Positions 58,737 to 64,000 of a DNA stretch of 64,000 nt are shown here, piece after piece (within the stretch, counting starts at the first letter, position 1; every line of letters begins with the position of its first letter). The notes below the pieces were generated by a model, which searched no databases, was not told the origin of the DNA, and worked only from the letters and a program-made list of their open reading frames with translations. Both the position numbers and the translations under genes were made by a program. Source of the DNA: Streptomyces sp. SirexAA-E (lineage in GTDB: Bacteria > Actinomycetota > Actinomycetes > Streptomycetales > Streptomycetaceae); the NCBI RefSeq assembly GCF_000177195.2, contig NC_015953.1, positions 6,448,001 through 6,512,000 of the forward strand, in the 5' to 3' direction.

Positions 58737-58765
58737 ACGTTATGGTGGCGGACACCCACCGGCAA
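58737..58765 (-). promoter_or_regulatory. Leaderless promoter of the lysR gene
   Basis: Minus strand TTGCCG (58760-58765), exactly 17 bp, TAACGT (58737-58742), then 6 nt to the ATG. Confidence 0.65.
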
Positions 58766-58840
58766 TACGTCGTGCACCCGTTCCGGGGGCACGATCCGGA
58801 CGCCGGCCGGCTGCGGGGCCGGCGCGCGCACGGTCCCGGC

Positions 58841-59692
58841 TCACCCCCGCCAGCGGCCCTGCCCGGCGGCCTCCCGCGCGAACGTCGTGAAGTCCTTGGC
58901 GTCCCTGCCCAGCGCGCGCTTCACCCCGTCCGCCGGCGCCGCGTTGTGCCCGTCGAGCAGCATCGTGAACAGCCCGGCGAGGAAGGCCGCCTCGCCCGCC
59001 GGGACCCCGTGGCCCTCCAGGGCCGCCGCGTACCGCGGACCGGTCACCGGCGTGTACCGCACCTCGCGGCCCGTCGCACGGGTCAGCTCCGCCGCCACCT
59101 CGTCGAACGTCAGCGGCCGTGGGCCCGTCAGCTCATGGACCACTCCGGTGGCGGCCTCCCCGGTGAGGGCGGCCACCGCCACGTCCGCCAGGTCGTCCGC
59201 GTCCACGAACGGCTCGGCGGTGGTGCCCGCGGGGAAGACCAGCTCACCGGCGCGTACGTCCTCCAGGAGCGCCCCCTCACTGAAGTTCTGCGCGAAGAAG
59301 GCCGAGCGGAGGACGGTGAGTTCCACGTCCCCCGCCGCGTCCCGCAGCGCCTCCTCGGCGACCACGGCCCGCGGTTCGCCGCGTCCGGAGAGCAGCACGA
59401 TCCGCCGCACCCCGTTCGCGGCCGCGATCCGGCCGAAGGCCGCCATCGCCTCGGGGGCGCCCGGGGCCGCGAGATCCGGGTGGTAGGCGACGTACGCCGC
59501 GCCCGCGCCCCGCAACGCCGGGGCCCAGCCCGATTCGTCCTGCCAGTCGAAGGGGACGTCTCCGGTCCGCGAACCCGACCGGACCTCCAGCCCGAGGGCG
59601 GTGAGCCGCTCCACCACGCGGCGGCCGGTCTTGCCGGTGCCGCTCGTCACCAGCACGGTGTCCCGCTCGTGTCGTCCTGTGTTCGTCGTCAT
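58841..59692 (-). CDS. NAD(P)H-binding NmrA-like oxidoreductase
   Basis: A 283-residue atypical short-chain dehydrogenase: VLVTSGTGKTGRRVVERL is the glycine-rich nucleotide motif, followed by VLLSGRGEP and LRSAFFAQNFSEG. It fits the NmrA/ergot-alkaloid-type group, which includes NAD(P) sensors and quinone or isoflavone reductases; the substrate is unknown. It lies upstream of the lysR gene on the same strand. Confidence 0.85.
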   Translation of the reverse strand: MTTNTGRHERDTVLVTSGTGKTGRRVVERLTALGLEVRSGSRTGDVPFDWQDESGWAPALRGAGAAYVAYHPDLAAPGAPEAMAAFGRIAAANGVRRIVLLSGRGEPRAVVAEEALRDAAGDVELTVLRSAFFAQNFSEGALLEDVRAGELVFPAGTTAEPFVDADDLADVAVAALTGEAATGVVHELTGPRPLTFDEVAAELTRATGREVRYTPVTGPRYAAALEGHGVPAGEAAFLAGLFTMLLDGHNAAPADGVKRALGRDAKDFTTFAREAAGQGRWRG

Positions 59693-59765
59693 GGTTCAAG
59701 GCTCGCCGGTACGCCGGGCCTCCGACATCTTCGAGCGGCTCGACTCCATACGCGTACGTCCATGG

Positions 59766-60737
59766 CTACGCGGGAACCTGCCCGGCCTCCTTGGACTCGA
59801 CGCGTCCGAGCGGCACGGGGGCGGTCGTCAGCGCCTCGCACGCCGTCTTCCACGCGGTGTCCCCGGAATGGAGCTCCGAGCGGAGGTAGGCCGAGGTGAG
59901 CCGCTGGACCGTGGCCACCCGCTCGGGATTCTCGTCGGTGGTCTCGGCGACGTCGTATCCGGAGACCCCGCCGAGCCCGTGCTCCGCGCCGAACAGGGTG
60001 AGCAGGGACTTGGGACCGGGGGAGAGGACGTACGGGTCGGCGTGCCAGTCAGGGCCCTGAACCGTCAGATGGGGGGAGTCGTCCCTGTCGCCGGCGACCA
60101 CCAGCGCGGGCGTCGACATCGTGGAGAAGTCCGTGGTCAGGAAGAAGGAGAGGTGCTCCGCCGCGTACGGGCTCAGGGCGTCGCCGCCCCTTCCGGGCGC
60201 GGCCAGCAGGACGCCCGCCTTGATCCGGGGCTCGGTCAGGTCCACCTCCGTCCCGTCCTGCGGATCGGTGAGCCTGGCCCCGAGCAGCAGGCTCGCGGTG
60301 TGGCCGCCCATCGAGTGCCCGGCCACGGCGACCCTGTCGCGGTCCAGCCGCCCGTGCAGCTGCGGGACGGCCGCCTCGATCGCGTCCAGTCCGTCCAGGA
60401 CGCGCGTCATGTCCTCGGCCCGTGACCGCCAGAACAGGGGTGCCCCGGGGGTCGCGGGATCCAGCCGCAGCGTCGCCGAGCTGAGATGGGTGGGCTGGAC
60501 GACGACGAAGCCGTGCGCCGCCCAGAAGTGGGCCAGGGGGGCGTAACCGTTCATCGAGGAGAGGTGGTTCGAGCGGCCCTGCCCGTGCGAGAGCAGGATG
60601 ACCGGCAGCTCGTCGCCGGTCACGGGCGCCGAGACCCGTACCTCCAGGTCCACGGCCCGGCCGGGAGCCGGCAGTACCACCGGGCCGGCCGAGAGGACCG
60701 GAGAGGGAGAGCCGAAGGCGTCGGCGGATGAGGCCAT
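59766..60737 (-). CDS. Alpha/beta hydrolase, PAF-acetylhydrolase/chlorophyllase-like
   Basis: A 323-residue alpha/beta hydrolase with no signal peptide. ILLSHGQGRSNHLS gives the oxyanion site, VAGHSMGGHTASLLLGA the nucleophile Ser, and VVAGDRDDSP and AEHGLGG the Asp and His. GAAGGGA lies 10 nt before ATG 60737. It has a near-consensus promoter in which both operators of the divergent TetR gene are embedded, so it is almost certainly the TetR target, induced by an unknown ligand. Confidence 0.87.
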   Translation of the reverse strand: MASSADAFGSPSPVLSAGPVVLPAPGRAVDLEVRVSAPVTGDELPVILLSHGQGRSNHLSSMNGYAPLAHFWAAHGFVVVQPTHLSSATLRLDPATPGAPLFWRSRAEDMTRVLDGLDAIEAAVPQLHGRLDRDRVAVAGHSMGGHTASLLLGARLTDPQDGTEVDLTEPRIKAGVLLAAPGRGGDALSPYAAEHLSFFLTTDFSTMSTPALVVAGDRDDSPHLTVQGPDWHADPYVLSPGPKSLLTLFGAEHGLGGVSGYDVAETTDENPERVATVQRLTSAYLRSELHSGDTAWKTACEALTTAPVPLGRVESKEAGQVPA

Positions 60738-60830
60738 GAGGTGTGTTCCCTTCCGAGGGCCGTCTCGCCGCCGGTCCCGTGCGAGCGGCGGCGGGGGGAG
60801 GCGGCCATGAGCGTCCGCCGTCGGGTATTC

Positions 60831-60884
60831 TTCAAGCGGAACGACGTTCCGATTAATATACGGAGCAGTGTTCCGCTTTGTCAA
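60831..60884. promoter_or_regulatory. Divergent promoters with twin TetR operators
   Basis: CGGAAC-GAC-GTTCCG (60837-60851) is a perfect inverted repeat filling the spacer of the tetR promoter TTCAAG-N17-TAATAT (60831-60859). CGGAGC-AGT-GTTCCG (60861-60875, one mismatch) fills the spacer of the hydrolase promoter TTGACA-N18-TATATT on the minus strand (60855-60884). The operators are 24 bp centre to centre. The two -10 boxes share the same AT-rich ATTAATATA. Confidence 0.8.
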
Positions 60885-60913
60885 CGACCGTCGGACGTCG
60901 CAAGGAGGACGTG

Positions 60914-61510
60914 GTGCCCGCTTCAAGCCCCTCGGGGGAGGTGCCGGCCCGCGGCAAGCGGGCGGACGCGCAGCGCAACCGGCAGACGCTGCTCTCCGCC
61001 GCCGCCGAGGTGTTCGTCGCCTCCGGTGTCGATGCGCCGATCCGCGAGATCGCCGCCAGGGCGGGCGTCGGCATGGGGACGATCTACCGCCACTTCCCGA
61101 CACGGGCGGACCTCGTCGTCGCCGTCTACCGGCACCAGGTCGAGGCCTGCGCCGAGGCCGGTCCGGTCCTGCTGGCCGAGGCCGACTCGGCGTCCGAGGC
61201 GCTGGGCCGGTGGGCCGCCCTCTTCGTCGACTTCCTGGTCACGAAGCACGGCCTGGCCAACGCGCTGCGATCGGACAGCGGCGGCTTCGACGCCCTGCAC
61301 GCCTACTTCCTCGACCGGCTGGTGCCCGTGTGCGGCGAACTCCTCGACGCGGCGGCGGCCGCCGACGAGATCAGGCCCGATGTCGAGGCCTACGAACTGA
61401 TGCGGGGGATCGGCAACCTCTGCGTCGGAGATGACAACGACCCCCGTTATGACCCCCGCCGGCTGGTCGGCGTACTCCTCGACGGACTGCGGCGGCCCCA
61501 CTCGTCGTGA
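60914..61510 (+). CDS. TetR family regulator
   Basis: A 198-residue TetR protein: HTH RQTLLSAAAEVFVASGVDAPIREIAARAGVGMGTIYRHFPTRADLV type at residues 22-67, then a ligand domain. AAGGAGG (60902-60908) supports GTG 60914 (5 nt) rather than GTG 60911. Two CGGAAC-N3-GTTCCG-type operators in the shared upstream region indicate autorepression and control of the divergent hydrolase. Confidence 0.92.
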   Translation: MPASSPSGEVPARGKRADAQRNRQTLLSAAAEVFVASGVDAPIREIAARAGVGMGTIYRHFPTRADLVVAVYRHQVEACAEAGPVLLAEADSASEALGRWAALFVDFLVTKHGLANALRSDSGGFDALHAYFLDRLVPVCGELLDAAAAADEIRPDVEAYELMRGIGNLCVGDDNDPRYDPRRLVGVLLDGLRRPHSS

Positions 61511-61591
61511 CGCCGGCCGAGCGGCCCCCGGCGAGCGGGCAGGGCTGCGCGGCGGTCGACGGCGTGATGCGGGGAAGGCGCCCACACCCAT

Positions 61592-61636
61592 GAGCACGGA
61601 GCGCCGCGATCCCGTGGTCGCCGCAACTCCGTGCTC
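61592..61636 (+). terminator. Long-loop hairpin after tetR
   Basis: GAGCACGGAG (61592-61601) and CTCCGTGCTC (61627-61636) are a perfect 10-bp inverted repeat about 80 bp past the tetR stop. It may end tetR transcription or be a protein site upstream of araC. Confidence 0.4.
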
Positions 61637-61686
61637 CTCTTCCTTGGCTCGGTGCCACCGTGCGCACGACCTCTTGTCCCGGTCCG

Positions 61687-61692
61687 TACGCT
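61687..61692 (+). promoter_or_regulatory. -10 box of the araC gene (leaderless)
   Basis: TACGCT lies 7 nt before ATG 61700. No ribosome binding site and no good -35 box were found. Confidence 0.35.
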
Positions 61693-61699
61693 GGCCCGC

Positions 61700-62644
61700 A
61701 TGGACGCACTCGCCGGCCTCCTCGACGGACCACGCGCCAGAGGCGCCTTCCTGCTGCGGATGGTGATGGACCCGCCCTGGTCGGTACGGATCGAGGACCG
61801 CGCCCCGCTCTGCCTGATGTCCGTGACTCGGGGAGAGGCGTGGGTCCTCCCGGCGGACGGGGCCGAGCCCGTCCGGCTGCGCCCCGGGGACGTCGCCGTC
61901 GCCCGCGGTCCCGCCCCGTACACCGTCACCGGCACCCCCGGCACGGACCCGCACGCCCGCATCGGGCCGGGCGGCCTCTGCACCACCCTGCGCGGGGAAC
62001 CCCTGGCCGAATCCATGCGGTTGGGCGTGCGCACCTGGGGCAACGCCTCCGACGGCGCGACCGCCGTCCTCGTGGGTACGTATCTCCTCGACGGCGAGAT
62101 CAGCCGCCGTCTGCTGGACGCCCTGCCCCCGCTGCTCGCCCTGGGCTCCGACGACCGGAGCGGCCCGCTGCTGGCACTGCTGGACACCGAGATCGCCAGG
62201 GACGAGCCCGCCCAGAGTGTCGTCCTGGACCGCCTTCTGGACCTGCTGCTGATCGCCGTGCTGCGTACCTGGTTCGCCCGGCCCGGCGCCGAGGGACCCG
62301 CCTGGTACCGGGCGATGGGCGACCCGGTGGTGGGGCGGGCGCTCAGGCTCCTGCAGAACGAGCCGGCCCACCCCTGGACCGTCGCTGCCCTGGCCGCGCG
62401 GACCGGGGTCTCCCGGGCCGGGCTGGCGCGGCGGTTCACCGAGCTGGTCGGGGAGCCGCCGATGGCGTACCTCACCGGGTGGCGGCTCGCCCTGGCCGCC
62501 GACCTGCTCCGGGAGACCGACGCCACGGTCGAGTCGGTCGCCCGCAAGGTCGGCTACGGCGGCTCGTTCGCCTTCAGTACCGCCTTCAAGCGGGTACGCG
62601 GACAGAGCCCCCAGGAATACCGCGGCCGCAAAGGGGCTCGCTGA
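61700..62644 (+). CDS. AraC family regulator with N-terminal cupin
   Basis: A 314-residue regulator: a cupin-like sensory domain (residues 1-170, with LRPGDVAVARG) and two AraC HTH motifs near the C-terminus (WTVAALAARTGVSRAGLARRF and VESVARKVGYGGSFAFSTAFKR), ending GQSPQEYR. ATG 61700 lacks a ribosome binding site. Members with this layout usually control nearby oxidoreductases; the aldo/keto reductase beyond the terminator is a candidate target. Confidence 0.9.
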   Translation: MDALAGLLDGPRARGAFLLRMVMDPPWSVRIEDRAPLCLMSVTRGEAWVLPADGAEPVRLRPGDVAVARGPAPYTVTGTPGTDPHARIGPGGLCTTLRGEPLAESMRLGVRTWGNASDGATAVLVGTYLLDGEISRRLLDALPPLLALGSDDRSGPLLALLDTEIARDEPAQSVVLDRLLDLLLIAVLRTWFARPGAEGPAWYRAMGDPVVGRALRLLQNEPAHPWTVAALAARTGVSRAGLARRFTELVGEPPMAYLTGWRLALAADLLRETDATVESVARKVGYGGSFAFSTAFKRVRGQSPQEYRGRKGAR

Positions 62645-62685
62645 AACGGCTGCCGGACTCGCCCCGGGGCACCGATGCGGAAGGA

Positions 62686-62717
62686 GGCGGCGCCCCCGCC
62701 GCAGCGGGGGCGCCGCC
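62686..62717. terminator. Bidirectional terminator
   Basis: A perfect 14-bp stem (62686-62699 with 62704-62717) and 4-nt loop between the convergent araC and aldo/keto reductase genes. Confidence 0.85.
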
Positions 62718-62725
62718 GGTGCGCG

Positions 62726-63562
62726 TCAGGCGCCGAGGTTGAACTCGGCCGGGTCGGAGCCGGTGCGCCTGCCCTCGTCGAGTGCGGCGAAGGCCGCCAG
62801 GTCGTCGGAGTCCAGCTCGAAGTCGAACACGTCGATGTTCTCCGCGATGCGCGCGGGCGTCACGGACTTGGGGATCACGACGTTGCCCGTCTGGAGGTGC
62901 CAGCGGAGCACCACCTGCGCGGGGGACCGGCCGTGCTTGCGCGCGACGGCCACCACGGTCGGGACCTCCAGCAGGCCCTTGCCCGAACCGAGCGGCGACC
63001 AGGCCTCGGTGGCGATGCCGTGCTCCACGTGGAAGGCGCGGGCCTCGGCCTGCTGCAACTGCGGGTGCAGCTCGATCTGGTTGATCACCGGCACGACGGA
63101 CGTCTCACCCATCAGACGCTCCAGGTGCGCCGGGTAGAAGTTCGAGACGCCGATGGACCTGGCGCGGCCGTCGGCGAGGATCCGCTCGAAGGCCTTGTAC
63201 GTGTCGACGTAGGCGTCCTTGGCCGGGACCGGCCAGTGGATCAGATACAGATCGACGTAGTCGAGGCCCAGCTTGTCCAGGGAGGTGTCGAACGCGCGCA
63301 GCGTGGAGTCGTACCCCTGGTCGGTGTTCCACAGCTTGGTGGTGACGAACAGCTCCGCGCGCGGCACACCGGAGGCGGCGATGGCCTTGCCGGTGCCCGT
63401 CTCGTTCCCGTAGATCGCGGCGGTGTCGATGCTCCGGTACCCGGATTCCAGGGCGACGGTCACGGCCTCGGTGGCCTCGTCGTCCGGCACCTGCCAGACA
63501 CCGAAACCGAGCTGGGGCATCTCGAGGCCGTTGTTCAGGGTGAGGGAGGGGACCTGGCTCAC
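62726..63562 (-). CDS. Aldo/keto reductase (AKR5-like)
   Basis: A 278-residue NADPH-dependent aldo/keto reductase. The catalytic tetrad is visible: Asp and Tyr in RSIDTAAIYGNE, Lys in VTTKLWN and His in YLIHWPVP; NADP-binding IPKSVTPARIAEN is near the end. It resembles the 2,5-diketo-gluconate reductase (AKR5) group, broad-range aldehyde reducers. GTG 63562 is chosen for AAGGAT 10 nt upstream and because homology begins with VPSLTLNNGLEMP. Confidence 0.93.
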   Translation of the reverse strand: MSQVPSLTLNNGLEMPQLGFGVWQVPDDEATEAVTVALESGYRSIDTAAIYGNETGTGKAIAASGVPRAELFVTTKLWNTDQGYDSTLRAFDTSLDKLGLDYVDLYLIHWPVPAKDAYVDTYKAFERILADGRARSIGVSNFYPAHLERLMGETSVVPVINQIELHPQLQQAEARAFHVEHGIATEAWSPLGSGKGLLEVPTVVAVARKHGRSPAQVVLRWHLQTGNVVIPKSVTPARIAENIDVFDFELDSDDLAAFAALDEGRRTGSDPAEFNLGA

Positions 63563-63696
63563 GAGCAGTCGATCCTTACGTCGTCGGTTGGTTCTCGCAG
63601 GTCCAACGAACGGCAGGGCCCGAGCATTCCCTCGGGGGAGACATCCGGCGAAGAGCCGGGGCAAATATGCTGACGCTCCGTCAGATCGCGTGCCTG

Positions 63697-64000
63697 TCAG
63701 CGGTACAGGGCGTCGACCTCGGCCGCGTACGCCGTCTCGATCGCCTTGCGCTTCAGCTTGAGCGACGGGGTCAGCAGGCCGTGTTCCTCGCTGAACTGGT
63801 GCGCCAGGATCCGGAACGTACGGATGGACTCCGCCTGCGAGACCGCCGTGTTCGCGGCCACCACGGCCCGTCGGACCTCCATCTCCAGGTCGGGATCGCG
63901 CACCAGCTCGGCGGCGCGCATCGGCGCCCTGCCCTGCATGGCGAGCCAGTGCTCCACCGCCTCCTGGTCGACGGTCACCAGCGCCGCGATGTAGGGCCGG
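63697..64000 (-). CDS. Long-chain fatty-acid-CoA ligase, C-terminal part (partial)
   Basis: The gene runs off the right edge; the last 101 residues are visible. RPYIAALVTVDQEAVEHWL, AAVVAANTAVSQAESIRTF and EEHGLLTPSLKLKRKAIETAY match the C-terminal subdomain of FadD15-type AMP-forming acyl-CoA synthetases, with the catalytic Lys expected in SLKLKR. It activates long-chain fatty acids for breakdown or lipid synthesis. Confidence 0.9.
   Translation of the reverse strand, partial: RPYIAALVTVDQEAVEHWLAMQGRAPMRAAELVRDPDLEMEVRRAVVAANTAVSQAESIRTFRILAHQFSEEHGLLTPSLKLKRKAIETAYAAEVDALYR

Noticed and set aside
1..64000. tRNA, rRNA, CRISPR or insertion sequence
   Set aside because: No tRNA-like cloverleaf, rRNA stretch, regularly spaced repeat array or transposase reading frame was seen on either strand.

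Overview
The window is chromosomal DNA of an actinomycete, almost certainly a Streptomyces. GC is very high throughout, with strong GC bias at third codon positions. GTG starts are frequent and many neighbouring genes overlap by 4 bp (GTGA/ATGA). The gene content is typical of the genus: a paralogous short MreB-like protein, a fused SecDF, a secreted GH13 amylase, a PAP2-diacylglycerol-kinase fusion, DUF1996 and DUF1275 proteins and many one-component regulators. I see no rRNA, tRNA, CRISPR array, insertion sequence or prophage. About 57 protein genes are called, mostly in short operons with their own regulators.

Layout. 0-8 kb: the end of an aldo/keto reductase, then a tight four-gene hydrolase operon (M55 D-aminopeptidase, M20, S9 and S66 peptidases) followed by a secreted S15-type hydrolase with its own promoter and operator. 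8-15 kb: a VOC/MarR divergent pair, a secreted alpha-amylase, a haloperoxidase-type hydrolase and a TetR-MMPL exporter operon. 14.3-20.1 kb: a four-carbon acid-sugar locus in two divergent operons (oxidoreductase-GntP permease-DeoR, and OtnK kinase-OtnC decarboxylase) controlled from a compact double-operator region. 20-23 kb: metY-metX. 23-28 kb: an XRE/cupin regulator divergent from an epoxide hydrolase, then a 1111-aa secreted subtilisin. 28-31 kb: a response regulator-histidine kinase-lipoprotein operon resembling AfsQ. 31-38 kb: assorted small enzymes, including an arginase-fold protein that has lost metal ligands, and a PAP2-DAG kinase fusion. 38-46 kb: IclR-lactonase, an aminotransferase-fold protein without its catalytic lysine, two metallo-beta-lactamase-fold hydrolases around a DedA protein, a resolvase-fold protein without its catalytic residues, and a large holin/phosphatase membrane protein. 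46-49 kb: LacI regulator, DUF305 and DUF1996 proteins. 49-56 kb: an NAD-dependent DNA ligase that is probably a second copy, and the MreB-like / secreted Pro-rich / SecDF group. 56-64 kb: DUF1275 protein, XRE, pterin dehydratase, LysR, NmrA-like, a lipase-like hydrolase divergent from its TetR, AraC, an aldo/keto reductase and the end of an acyl-CoA synthetase.

The strongest non-gene signal is regulatory. Many regulator genes have readable palindromic operators placed exactly in or beside promoter hexamers, and several regulators have a -10 box 6-7 nt before the start codon with no ribosome binding site, which points to leaderless transcripts. The best candidates for undescribed biology are the variant acid-sugar pathway, the two pseudo-enzymes (aminotransferase and resolvase fold), the four-peptidase operon and the MreB-like/SecDF group. 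All functional statements come from motif reading and memory of families; no database search was run.
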